Assembly: GCF_902506105.1 (NCBI RefSeq)
Contig: NZ_LR733304.1
Span: 1,264,334-1,328,333, forward strand
DNA length: 64,000 nucleotides
Direction of reading: 5' to 3'
Source: Aeromicrobium sp. 9AM
GTDB taxonomy: Bacteria; Actinomycetota; Actinomycetes; Propionibacteriales; Nocardioidaceae
Under the pieces are notes generated by a model. It saw nothing but the letters and a program-made list of their open reading frames with translations. It did no database searches and was not told the DNA's origin. Position numbers and translations under genes: made by a program. This document shows, in pieces, positions 51,681 through 62,624 of the stretch. Numbering within the stretch: position 1 is the stretch's first letter; the number at the start of each line of letters is the position of its first letter.

Positions 51681-52904
51681 TCAGCTCGCGAGCGCCGAGT
51701 CCACGTCGAGGCAGGCGTTCGCGAGCCGGCCCACCGGGTCGGCCAGCAAGGGCTCGAAGGCCAGCTCGGCTGCGCCGTGCAGCACCGAGTCACCGCCGAG
51801 ACCGGGCAGCGTCACCAGCACCTGCTCGCGCGGTGCCGACAGGGCGTGCACCGCGAGCTCGCTGTCGACGTCCTCGCGTACGAGGGGGAACAACGAACGC
51901 AGGTAGCCGCCGAGCACGATGACCCGCGGGTTGAGCAGGTTGACGGCACCCGCGAGGCCGCGGCCGAGGTGCTGGCCGACGATGCGCAGGTCGGGGGTCG
52001 CCTCGTGGACGCCCTCGAGGAACTCCCCCAGCGCGCCGACCTGCTCGGACGGGCAGCCGATGGCCAGGGCGATCGCGGGCGCACCGATCTCGGTCTCCCA
52101 GCAGCCGTGCGCACCGCAGTGGCACAGCTTGCCGCCGGGGATGAAGGGCATGTGGCCGATCTCGCCGGCATAACCGCCGGCACCTTCGAGCTTGCGGCCG
52201 CCGACGATGACGCCGGCACCGACGCCCACCTCGCCGGACAGGTAGACCAGGTCCTCGACCCCGACACCGGCACCGCGCAGGTGCTCGGCCAACGCTCCGA
52301 GGTCGGCATCATTGCCCAGCACGGGCATGCCGACCGGGCCGATCTTCTCGGAGAGGATCTTGGCGAACGGCACGTCCTGCCAGCCGAGGTTGGGTGCCAG
52401 GCGTACGAGCCCGTCGTCAGCGCGGATGATGCCCGGCACGCCGAGCCCCACGCCGACCAAAGCGGCGTTGGGCTCGACGTCGCGGACGACGAGTCGCATC
52501 AGGTCGACCACCGACGCCGCGATGGCGTCGGGGTCGTGGTCAGACGGGACCGGACCGGTGGCCCGGGCACGGATGACCCCGCCCAGGCCGACGCGGGCGA
52601 CCGTCAGGCCGTCGACCCGGAGGTCGACCGCCAGGACGTACGCGCCCGTGCGGGCCTTGACGTCGACCGACGGGCGCCCGGCGCCGATCCGGGTCCCTGA
52701 GGGCTTGGCCTGATCGGCCAGCCCCAGGGACTCCAGCTCGGTCACCAGACCCGCGATCGTGCTGCGGTTGAGACCCATCCGAGCCGTCAGCTCGGCACGA
52801 GAGATCCGACCCGCGCGATGCACGTGCCCGAGAGCTGTCCCGAGATTGTGCCGGCGAACGTCCTCCTGATTCGTGCCGACCCCCGAGCGTCCGGCTGTAG
52901 CCAT
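51681..52904 (-). CDS. ROK-family repressor of the xylose-type ABC operon
   Basis: A 407-aa ROK protein with an N-terminal winged HTH (RISRAELTARMGLNRSTIAGLVTELE, about residues 33-58), a sugar-kinase-like domain and the zinc motif CHCGAHGCWE. It starts 3 nt after the permease stop and is probably the last gene of the xylF-xylG-xylH-ROK transcript. Its likely sites are the TTTGTTG inverted copies before xylF. Confidence 0.9.
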   Translation of the reverse strand: MATAGRSGVGTNQEDVRRHNLGTALGHVHRAGRISRAELTARMGLNRSTIAGLVTELESLGLADQAKPSGTRIGAGRPSVDVKARTGAYVLAVDLRVDGLTVARVGLGGVIRARATGPVPSDHDPDAIAASVVDLMRLVVRDVEPNAALVGVGLGVPGIIRADDGLVRLAPNLGWQDVPFAKILSEKIGPVGMPVLGNDADLGALAEHLRGAGVGVEDLVYLSGEVGVGAGVIVGGRKLEGAGGYAGEIGHMPFIPGGKLCHCGAHGCWETEIGAPAIALAIGCPSEQVGALGEFLEGVHEATPDLRIVGQHLGRGLAGAVNLLNPRVIVLGGYLRSLFPLVREDVDSELAVHALSAPREQVLVTLPGLGGDSVLHGAAELAFEPLLADPVGRLANACLDVDSALAS

Positions 52905-52907
52905 GGG

Positions 52908-54173
52908 CTATCCCAGACCTGTCGCGGAGCGACGCCGGCGGGAAATCGCATCCACGCTGGCCGCTAGCAGAAGCACGCCGCCGGTGACGAGGAAGTTGAT
53001 GTACGACGCCTGAGCCAGCAGACCGAGGCCGTTGGCGATCGTGGCGATCACGAGACCGCCGATGACCGCGTCACTGGCCTTGCCCTTGCCGCCGAACAGG
53101 CTCGTACCGCCGATGACGGCCGCGCCCACGGCATAGAGCAGGACGTTGCCGCCACCGGACGAGGTCGAGACCTTGCCGCCGTACGACGCCGCGACGATGC
53201 CGCTCAGCGCTGCCATCGACGAGCAGATCATGAACACCGAGATGCGGATGCGGTCGACGTTGATGCCGGCGCGACGGGCCGCTTCGGCGTTGCCGCCGAC
53301 GGCGTAGACGTGACGACCCCACGTCGTGCGGCCGAGCATGAACGACCAGAAGATCAAGAGCACGACGACGAACGGCAGGACGTACGGGATTCCCTTGATC
53401 GGGAAGTTGGGATTGACGCTGCGGTTCTGGTTGAGCACGTACGTCACGACAACCAGCACGGCTGCGACCGCGATGATCTGGCCGACGACCACTGCCAGCG
53501 GCTGGTGCTGCAGGCTGAGCGACACCTTGCGGCGGTGCTGGATGAGCCTCAGGGCAGCGAACCCGAGGATGATCACGAGTGCGGCGATCCAACCTGCCGC
53601 CACGCCCATGTTGTTGTTGGCGATTCCGCTGATGACTTCCTGGTTGATGCGGACCGATCCGCCCTCACCGATCAGCTTGAGGGACACGCCCTGCAGGCCC
53701 AGGAAGAACGCCAGAGTCACGACGAACGACGGGACGCCGAGCTTCGAGACCAGAAGGCCGATCACCAGCCCGATGGCGGCACCGGTCAGCAGCGCCGCGG
53801 CGACCGCGACGACCCAGGTCTGATCGTGCTCGACCATCAGGACGCCCATCACACAGGCGGCCACGCCGCCCGCGTAACCGGCCGACAGGTCGATCTCGCC
53901 AAGCAACAGGACGGGCACGAGCGCCATCGCGAGGATGATGATCGAGCCCGACTGAGTGAGCAGGTTGGCCAAGTTGAGGTTCGACAGGAACCGGTCGTTG
54001 GCGAAGTTGAACACGATGAACAGCACGACGAGGCCGAGGACGGACGGCAGTGCGCCCATCTCCCCGCCGCGCACACGGCTGATGTAGGCCTGGACGGACT
54101 CGCCGAAGGTCGTGGACTGAGTGAGGTCGGACGCGAAGCCCGCCTCCTCGGATTCAGTGATGATGTCGGTCAT
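52908..54173 (-). CDS. xylH: Sugar ABC transporter permease (XylH-like)
   Basis: A 421-aa inner-membrane protein of the BPD_transp_2 type, with a soluble N-terminus and about 10-12 helices. Its ALVPVLLLGEIDLSAGYAGG and GRHVYAVGGNAEAARRAGI motifs, and GGTSLFGGKGKASDAVIGG at the C-terminal end, are those of XylH/RbsC-type pentose importers. Length over 400 fits XylH better than RbsC. It would form the channel with the ATPase encoded just upstream. Confidence 0.9.
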   Translation of the reverse strand: MTDIITESEEAGFASDLTQSTTFGESVQAYISRVRGGEMGALPSVLGLVVLFIVFNFANDRFLSNLNLANLLTQSGSIIILAMALVPVLLLGEIDLSAGYAGGVAACVMGVLMVEHDQTWVVAVAAALLTGAAIGLVIGLLVSKLGVPSFVVTLAFFLGLQGVSLKLIGEGGSVRINQEVISGIANNNMGVAAGWIAALVIILGFAALRLIQHRRKVSLSLQHQPLAVVVGQIIAVAAVLVVVTYVLNQNRSVNPNFPIKGIPYVLPFVVVLLIFWSFMLGRTTWGRHVYAVGGNAEAARRAGINVDRIRISVFMICSSMAALSGIVAASYGGKVSTSSGGGNVLLYAVGAAVIGGTSLFGGKGKASDAVIGGLVIATIANGLGLLAQASYINFLVTGGVLLLAASVDAISRRRRSATGLG

Positions 54174-54185
54174 GATGTCTCCCGA

Positions 54186-54965
54186 TCAGGCCGTGGTGGA
54201 TGGCGCCGCGGCACCGTCGAGGTCAGATGAATGTCCGGTCGTGATGAGCTCGACGACCTGGCGGGACGTGACGTCCTTGGTGGCGACATCGGCAGCGACT
54301 CGGCCGAGATAGAGCGCCGTGATGCGGTCGGCCACTTCGAAGACGTCCGTCAGGTTGTGCGAGATCAGCAGCACGCCCACGCCGGAGTCGGCGAGGCGGC
54401 GGACGAGGTCGAGCACCTGACGCGTCTGCGCGACTCCGAGAGCGGCGGTCGGCTCATCGAGGAGCACGATGCGCGAGTTCCACAGCACCGACTTGGCGAT
54501 GGCGACGGTCTGCCGCTGGCCACCGGAGAGGCTCGCGACGCTCTGGCGTACGGACTTGACGGTGCGGACCGACAGCGAGGTCAGCGCCTCGCGGGCCTTG
54601 GACTCCATCGTGGTCTCGTCGAGGACGATGCCGTTCTTCTTCTCGCGGCCGAGGAACATGTTCTCGACGATGTCGAGGTTCTCACACAGGGCGAGGTCCT
54701 GGTAGACGACCTCGATGCCGAGGGCACCGGCGTCCTTGGGGCCGTGCACGTTGACGGGCTTGCCGTCGAAGACGTACTCGCCGGTGTCGATCGGGTAGAT
54801 GCCGGCCAGGGCCTTGACGAGGGTGGACTTGCCGGCGCCGTTGTCACCGACGAGCGCGGTGACCTGTCCGGGATAGATGGCGAGGTCGACGTCATGGAGG
54901 ACGTGGGCCACACCGAAGCTCTTGTTGATTCCTCGAAGCTCGAGGAGGGGGGTCGAATCGCTCAT
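54186..54965 (-). CDS. xylG: Sugar ABC transporter ATP-binding protein (XylG/FrcA-like, single domain)
   Basis: A 259-aa single-NBD ATPase: Walker A GDNGAGKST at 40-48, signature LSGGQ at 146-150, Walker B IVLLDE at 166-171. XylG and RbsA usually have two NBDs (about 500 aa); here there is only one domain, as in FrcA-type and some actinobacterial transporters. It must therefore act as a homodimer. The ATG at 54965 has AAGG-type SD and lies 101 nt after the xylF stop. Confidence 0.9.
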   Translation of the reverse strand: MSDSTPLLELRGINKSFGVAHVLHDVDLAIYPGQVTALVGDNGAGKSTLVKALAGIYPIDTGEYVFDGKPVNVHGPKDAGALGIEVVYQDLALCENLDIVENMFLGREKKNGIVLDETTMESKAREALTSLSVRTVKSVRQSVASLSGGQRQTVAIAKSVLWNSRIVLLDEPTAALGVAQTRQVLDLVRRLADSGVGVLLISHNLTDVFEVADRITALYLGRVAADVATKDVTSRQVVELITTGHSSDLDGAAAPSTTA

Positions 54966-55020
54966 GGTGAGCCTTCCAGGGGGTGCAGGGTCCGAGATGA
55001 GGTGGTGCGAAGACAGCATC

Positions 55021-55059
55021 GGGTGCGGCCCCCCGGAGTTTGCCCGGAGGACCGCACCC
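55021..55059 (-). other. Strong stem-loop between xylF and xylG
   Basis: Outer arms GGGTGCGG / CCGCACCC (8 bp, perfect) and an inner stem with one mismatch form a long hairpin right after the xylF stop. No T-tract follows. In ABC operons such loops stabilise the binding-protein mRNA and lower expression of downstream membrane genes. Confidence 0.75.
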
Positions 55060-55066
55060 TCAGCAA

Positions 55067-56155
55067 TCAGCTGATGCCAGCGTCAGTGCACAGCTTGGCG
55101 TAGGCGCCGGTGCACAGGTCGGAGGCCTTCATGTCGCCCGAGTCGATGACAGCCTTGACGTTCGACTTGTCGATCGCAACCGGGTCCAGAAGGATCGCCG
55201 GGACGTCACGCTTGCCCGTGTCGTCCTTGACGGTGCCCGTGGTCTCAGCCTTGTCGCCCTTGGCCATGGCAATGGCTGCCTTGGCGAGCGCGCCGGCCTG
55301 ACCCGTGGCGGACTTCTGGATCGTCATGCACTGGTCACCCGTGAGGATGTTCTGCAGACCCTCGACCGTGGCGTCCTGGCCCGTGACCGGGACCTTTCCG
55401 TTCTGGCCGTTCTTCTTGAGGATCGAGATGACGCCGCCCGCGAGACCATCGTTGGCCGCGTAGACGCCGTCGACCTTGCCGTCGACCTTGGTGTAGAGCT
55501 GCTCGAAGATCGTGACGGCCTTGTCGTTGTCCCAGTCCGGGACGGCCTGCTCAGCGACGTTCTTGTAGGTCGAGACCTTGTCGAGGACGCTGTGAGCGCC
55601 CTGCGAGAACAGCGTCGCGTTGTTGTCGGTCGGCGAACCGTTGAGGTAGATGAGGTTGGCATCCTTGTCGCCGAGGCACTTCTTGAGTCCCTCGCCCTGG
55701 AGCGCACCGACCTTGCTGTTGTCGTACGAGATGTAGACGTCAGCCGAGCCGCCCAGCGTCAGACGGTCGTAGTCGATCGTCTTGACGCCCTGCTTCTTGG
55801 CCTTCTCCTCGATGGCCGAACCGGAGTCCGAGTCGAGGTTGACGATCGCGAGGACCGTCACACCGTCGGTGATCATGCCGTCGGCGATGGTGGCCATCTT
55901 GTCGGCGTCACCCTCGGCGTTCTGGATGTCGTACTTGACTCCAGCAGCCTTGAAGGCCTTCTCCAGGGCGGGACGATCGGCGCTCTCCCAGCGGACCGAG
56001 GACTTGGTGTCGGGCAGGATGACGCCGATCTTGCCGGCCTTGTCCTTGCTGCCGCCACCGCCGCCGTCGCTGCCGTCACTGCTGCCGCCGCAGGCGCTGA
56101 GCGCGAGGCTCGCACCCATGATTCCTACAAGTACGAGATTGCGTGTCCGCTTCAC
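55067..56155 (-). CDS. xylF: Sugar-binding lipoprotein of ABC transporter (XylF-like)
   Basis: A 362-aa type I periplasmic-binding protein anchored by a lipid: signal peptide 1-21 and lipobox LSAC with Cys22, then a Gly/Ser linker. The two-lobed fold begins IGVILPDTKSSVRWES; VTGQDATVEGLQNILTGDQCMTIQK is a XylF-type ligand-binding segment. The GTG start has GGAGG 9 nt upstream. It leads the xylFGH-ROK operon and binds xylose or a related pentose. Confidence 0.93.
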   Translation of the reverse strand: MKRTRNLVLVGIMGASLALSACGGSSDGSDGGGGGSKDKAGKIGVILPDTKSSVRWESADRPALEKAFKAAGVKYDIQNAEGDADKMATIADGMITDGVTVLAIVNLDSDSGSAIEEKAKKQGVKTIDYDRLTLGGSADVYISYDNSKVGALQGEGLKKCLGDKDANLIYLNGSPTDNNATLFSQGAHSVLDKVSTYKNVAEQAVPDWDNDKAVTIFEQLYTKVDGKVDGVYAANDGLAGGVISILKKNGQNGKVPVTGQDATVEGLQNILTGDQCMTIQKSATGQAGALAKAAIAMAKGDKAETTGTVKDDTGKRDVPAILLDPVAIDKSNVKAVIDSGDMKASDLCTGAYAKLCTDAGIS

Positions 56156-56220
56156 ACAGACCGCCTCCTATTTCCTCCAGTAGTGCGCCGGGGCCGACAT
56201 TATTTCGTCCACGTGACGCG

Positions 56221-56281
56221 TTTGTTGTTTGCCACAACCTATACCGTGACTGGGGTCACGTCCAGCGATTCAGACAACAAA
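56221..56281. promoter_or_regulatory. xylF promoter region: two ROK-type half-sites around a CRP-like site
   Basis: TTTGTTGTTTG (56221-56231) and its inverted copy CAGACAACAAA (56271-56281) flank CGTGAC-TGGG-GTCACG (56245-56260), which has the GTGA-N6-TCAC form of CRP/GlxR sites. It suggests repression by the ROK protein and activation (or catabolite control) by a CRP-type regulator. All from sequence. Confidence 0.6.
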
Positions 56282-56312
56282 TGGTTACGGGACGATTACG
56301 CCAGGACGCAGC

Positions 56313-56341
56313 AAGGGCACCGCCATGACGGCGGTGCCCTT
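56313..56341 (-). terminator. Terminator of acnA
   Basis: AAGGGCACCGCC-ATGAC-GGCGGTGCCCTT has perfect 12-bp arms and a 5-nt loop, starting 16 nt after the acnA stop. It also insulates the xylF promoter region from acnA transcription. Confidence 0.85.
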
Positions 56342-56356
56342 GACCTGCGGAGATGC

Positions 56357-59152
<2,796 letters not shown>

Positions 59153-59204
59153 CGTCATTCTCCTTCGCGTCGTCTTCCATCCTGCCCAGCATCGCTGCGC
59201 GGCG

Positions 59205-59223
59205 CATGGTCAGGCTGACCTAA
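59205..59223. promoter_or_regulatory. DtxR/IdeR-like iron box upstream of acnA
   Basis: The 19 bases matching TTAGGTTAGGCTAACCTAA at 14 positions contain the perfect palindrome GGTCAGGCTGACC (59208-59220). It lies 53-71 nt upstream of the acnA start. Aconitase is an iron-sulfur enzyme, and iron control of it is plausible. Confidence 0.5.
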
Positions 59224-59237
59224 CCTCAGTGCGCGAA

Positions 59238-59259
59238 TGTCTCTTGACATCAAGATACA
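59238..59259. promoter_or_regulatory. 22-bp palindrome upstream of acnA (MarR/TetR-type candidate operator)
   Basis: The core TCTTGA-CA-TCAAGA (59242-59255) extends to 10-bp arms with one mismatch. It lies about 86 nt before acnA. Aconitase genes in Streptomyces and Corynebacterium are regulated by MarR (TamR) or TetR (AcnR) proteins; a match to either site was not verified. Confidence 0.5.
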
Positions 59260-59268
59260 TGATGTCGT

Positions 59269-59319
59269 CCTTCGAGACGCTCGTGCCTCGCTCCTCAGGA
59301 ACCGGGTCTCGATCGAGAC
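59269..59319. repeat. Probable actinobacterial extragenic repeat
   Basis: CCTTCGAGACGCTCGTGCCT and the following CTCCTCAGGAACCGG resemble the TTTCGAGACG...CTCCTCAACC extragenic repeats common in Nocardioidaceae genomes. GTCTCGATCGAGAC (59306-59319) is a perfect palindrome. It fills the gap between acnA and the RDD gene's 3' end. Only one copy here, so not proven. Confidence 0.5.
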
Positions 59320-59325
59320 GCACCG

Positions 59326-60009
59326 TCAGAACGGCTTGGGGAACTGCAGGAGCGGCGAGAACCAGGCGATGTAGACGACCGCCACCGCGAGCAGCCCGGC
59401 AACTCCGGCAACGTCGAGCGCGACGAGGATTCGCTGGCGGCCGTCCGTGGTCATCGCGTCGGGGCCGCTCCCCCGTACGACCTTGGTGCGGGCGATGCGG
59501 TCGGCGAATCCACGATCGCTCGAGATCAGCAGCGGGACGACCAGGACGATGAGGGCGAGGTAGGCCGCGCCGCCGAAGTGCCAGCTCTCGGGCGTGAGCC
59601 GTCGGAAGACCGTGGGCAGGCCGATCGGGATCGCCGCGACGGCCAGGTCCAGCAGCACCGCCATGATCACGCCGCGCAGGATTCCCCGGGCAGCGCCGGT
59701 GGGCGCGCCGTCGCCGGCGTCGACGACCGCCAGCCCGACGCGGTGCTTGCCGATGCTGTGCCCACGCACGCCTTGCCGCAGCCCGTTGTTCCAGATCAGG
59801 AACAGCTCCCCCACGATCAGCCCGCTGAGGATCAGGTCGTCGGAGAGGCTGATCGACCAGAAGTCGTCACCGCCGCCGGCGACGAGCTCGTGGACGCCGC
59901 GACCGATGAAGTAGGCCAGCGCGCCCAAGGAGAACGCGGCGCTGAAGAGCAGGGCGTCGTGCCCAAGAGCCTGCCGGCGCAGCTGCTTGATCGTCCCGGA
60001 CTCGGTCAT
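59326..60009 (-). CDS. RDD-family membrane protein
   Basis: A 227-aa protein with an RDD domain: about five hydrophobic segments (near 20-38, 60-76, 108-127, 145-163, 198-217) and the region GQGVRGHSIGKHRVGLAVVD typical of RDD proteins. Function of most members is unknown. It starts 8 nt after the stop of the large zinc-ribbon membrane protein gene and is presumably cotranscribed with it. Confidence 0.85.
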   Translation of the reverse strand: MTESGTIKQLRRQALGHDALLFSAAFSLGALAYFIGRGVHELVAGGGDDFWSISLSDDLILSGLIVGELFLIWNNGLRQGVRGHSIGKHRVGLAVVDAGDGAPTGAARGILRGVIMAVLLDLAVAAIPIGLPTVFRRLTPESWHFGGAAYLALIVLVVPLLISSDRGFADRIARTKVVRGSGPDAMTTDGRQRILVALDVAGVAGLLAVAVVYIAWFSPLLQFPKPF

Positions 60010-60017
60010 GAACGCTC

Positions 60018-62603
60018 CTAACGCATCGATCGTACGTATCCGACGAGCTTGCGTCCGTCACGCACCCGGTCTTCCCACGTGATGCCGAAGCCGAGGAGGA
60101 CAGCACTGACGGCGGCGATCAGCACGACGCGTGGAGCCGCGTTGGCGTACGGGCCGATGTTGAACAGCACGAGCAGCGTGATGATCGTGGCGCCGAAGAC
60201 GAACGGCGCCTGCCAGTTGAAGCGGATGCCCAGGGCGAGCGCGACGACGGCGCCGAGTCCCAGCAGCAGCGCTCGGAGGTCCGTCGGGTCGGCCAGTGCC
60301 TGCGGCACGCTCGGCAGCAGTGCCAGTGCCAGTCCCGGGCCGAGCAGCAGCCAGGTCGAGAGGTCGGGCTGTCGCCGCACGAACCAGAGGCCGGCCGCGA
60401 GCGCGATCGCACCGAGCGGCAGCGTGTATGCCTCGACGAACGAGAACCCGCTGTCGACGATGAGCAGGATGTAGGCCACGACCAGCGCCACTGCGCCCGG
60501 CCAGGCGTACCACCGGCGATCCCGGACGGCGGCCGCCGAGGCGATGAGCGCGACGCCGGCGATCGTCCACCGCACGGCCAGCTCGCCGGTCGAGCCGGAT
60601 GCGACGAGCGCGACGAAGCCCACAAGGGCAGCAGCTGCCTCGACCGGGATGCGCAGCGCGTGGCCGCGCAGCAGCATGCCGCTCGCCGCGATGATCGCGA
60701 GAGCGGCAACCAGTACCACGAGAGGGCCCACCGCGTCGTCGATGTCGAGCAGGTCGACCAGCCCGGCCACTCCCCCCAGTCCCAGTGCCACGGCGAGTCC
60801 GGCATATGCCTGGCGCAGCACCTGAGGTTCCTTGCCGAGCGCCAGCCCGGCGAGGAGCAGCGCGCCGACGAGCCAGGTCGGCGCGGAGACCTCGTGCGAT
60901 GCCACGGTGAGCCCCGATGCCGCAGCCACCACGAACACCGCGGCCGGCCCCGCGAACAGGGCGAGGCCACGTGCCTGGACGGCCACGACGACCGCCGCCA
61001 CGACCAGCAACACGGCGGCGATCGCCCAGATCGGCAGTCGCATCGTGACGACGGCGTCCACCGAGCCGAGCGCAACCGCACCGGCCACGACGGTCGTCGC
61101 GTACGCCCGGAAGTCGGCCGCCTCCGGCCAGCGGGTCACGGCCCAGACGACCGCGACGAAAGCGGCGACGACAATCGGCGCGACCCAGACGGTGTAGTTC
61201 TCGACCGACGAAGCGTCCAGGCGGGTGTCCCACGCTGCGGTCTGCGATCCGCTGAGCACGCTGTCGAGGGTCTCGATCGCGTCAGCGAGCAGGCCGACCT
61301 GCAGGGCGAAGATTCCGCCGATGACCGGCACCGCGCCGCACCGCACACCGCGGACCCAGTTGTTGCTGCCCCGCATGGCGACGATCGCAAGCACGACCGC
61401 CAACCCCGCGAAGGCGAGCCAGGCACCTTCAGGGTTCCGCGCGTCGGCGGCCGGCGTGATGACCAGCGCGCAGACGGCGACCACGGCGAGCGCGACTCCC
61501 GCGATGCGGGCCGGAGGCACGAGCCAGGCGACGACCACCGAGGCGATCGCCATGACCAGCATCGCGTAGCCGTGACCGTCCTGGCCGAGCTCGCGCAGGC
61601 TCGGATGGTCGACGAGCTCGACGAAGGCCGAGACGTACGCGGCGATGAAGAACCCGGCGAACACGACCCGGGCCACGATTGTCATGGGCCGGAGGCCAGC
61701 CGGCCGGGTGGCCAGAGCGAGGAGCCCCGCAACGACGAGCGCGAGGATCGCCCGCCACCCGAAGTCCCAGTCCTCGGCCACGGCGCCCGCGCCGATGCCG
61801 GCGATCGTGATGCCGATGCCTCCGGCTATCGCCGGGGCGATCAGGGCGGCGCCGACCGGTTTGCGGGCCCACAGTGCGATGCCGACACTGATCGCGAGCG
61901 CGACGACTCCCCAGACGACCCAGGCCCAGGCGATCGACACGCCGTCGAGCCCGAGCATCCCTTCGTGCCGGGCGGCAAAGAAGTCGAGCGTCAGCAGGGC
62001 CAGGACGATCGTCCACACGGCTTCGGCGGATGCTCGAAGCGGCCGCCGCGTCACCCATACGCCAAGCGCGGCGAACGCGACGGTGACGCCCATCAGCACG
62101 AGGGTGCGGCCGACCAGGCCCAGGTCACCCCAGGATCGGGTGACGAAGATGAACCCGGCGACGATGAGCCCGAGCGCGCCGAGCGTCAGCAGGATCGTGC
62201 CGACGGACCAGCGGCGTTCCTTGGGCGGCGGCTGCTGCCCCATGCGCGGGTACGTCGGAAGCGGGCCGTTGGGCGGCTGACCAGGGGCGACCGGCTGCGC
62301 GTACGGCGGCGCTGGCTGCTGATGGGGCATCTGCGGCGGCGGCTGCGGTGGCATCTGGGGCGGCAGCGGCTGCTGCACCGGCGGAGCTGCGAACGGGTCC
62401 GGGTCAGACGTCGGTGGCGGCGTCAGCACCGTGCGATCCCGCGCGAGCGTTGCCCGGGCCAGCAGCTCGTCGGCCTGCAGCAGCGTCTGCCAGAGCTGCC
62501 GGACCTCGGCCGACGTCAGGTCGAGACCGCAGTGCGGGCACGTCGACTGACCGGCGATTGCGCCGCGACAGTCCGGACAGGCTTGCGGGTCTGCGAAGCG
62601 CAT
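60018..62603 (-). CDS. Large multi-pass membrane protein with N-terminal zinc ribbon
   Basis: An 861-aa protein. Residues 9-25 hold two CxxC knuckles (CPDC at 9-12, CPHC at 22-25), a zinc-ribbon motif. A helical segment (about 30-55) and a Pro/Gln-rich, flexible linker (about 60-128) follow, then more than 20 hydrophobic segments fill residues 135-845 (VGTILLTLGALGLIVAGFIF onward). The architecture resembles the actinobacterial SCO7613-type membrane proteins of unknown role. The RDD gene follows in the same direction. Confidence 0.85.
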   Translation of the reverse strand: MRFADPQACPDCRGAIAGQSTCPHCGLDLTSAEVRQLWQTLLQADELLARATLARDRTVLTPPPTSDPDPFAAPPVQQPLPPQMPPQPPPQMPHQQPAPPYAQPVAPGQPPNGPLPTYPRMGQQPPPKERRWSVGTILLTLGALGLIVAGFIFVTRSWGDLGLVGRTLVLMGVTVAFAALGVWVTRRPLRASAEAVWTIVLALLTLDFFAARHEGMLGLDGVSIAWAWVVWGVVALAISVGIALWARKPVGAALIAPAIAGGIGITIAGIGAGAVAEDWDFGWRAILALVVAGLLALATRPAGLRPMTIVARVVFAGFFIAAYVSAFVELVDHPSLRELGQDGHGYAMLVMAIASVVVAWLVPPARIAGVALAVVAVCALVITPAADARNPEGAWLAFAGLAVVLAIVAMRGSNNWVRGVRCGAVPVIGGIFALQVGLLADAIETLDSVLSGSQTAAWDTRLDASSVENYTVWVAPIVVAAFVAVVWAVTRWPEAADFRAYATTVVAGAVALGSVDAVVTMRLPIWAIAAVLLVVAAVVVAVQARGLALFAGPAAVFVVAAASGLTVASHEVSAPTWLVGALLLAGLALGKEPQVLRQAYAGLAVALGLGGVAGLVDLLDIDDAVGPLVVLVAALAIIAASGMLLRGHALRIPVEAAAALVGFVALVASGSTGELAVRWTIAGVALIASAAAVRDRRWYAWPGAVALVVAYILLIVDSGFSFVEAYTLPLGAIALAAGLWFVRRQPDLSTWLLLGPGLALALLPSVPQALADPTDLRALLLGLGAVVALALGIRFNWQAPFVFGATIITLLVLFNIGPYANAAPRVVLIAAVSAVLLGFGITWEDRVRDGRKLVGYVRSMR

Positions 62604-62624
62604 GGCCTCACTGTGTCCTGACGG

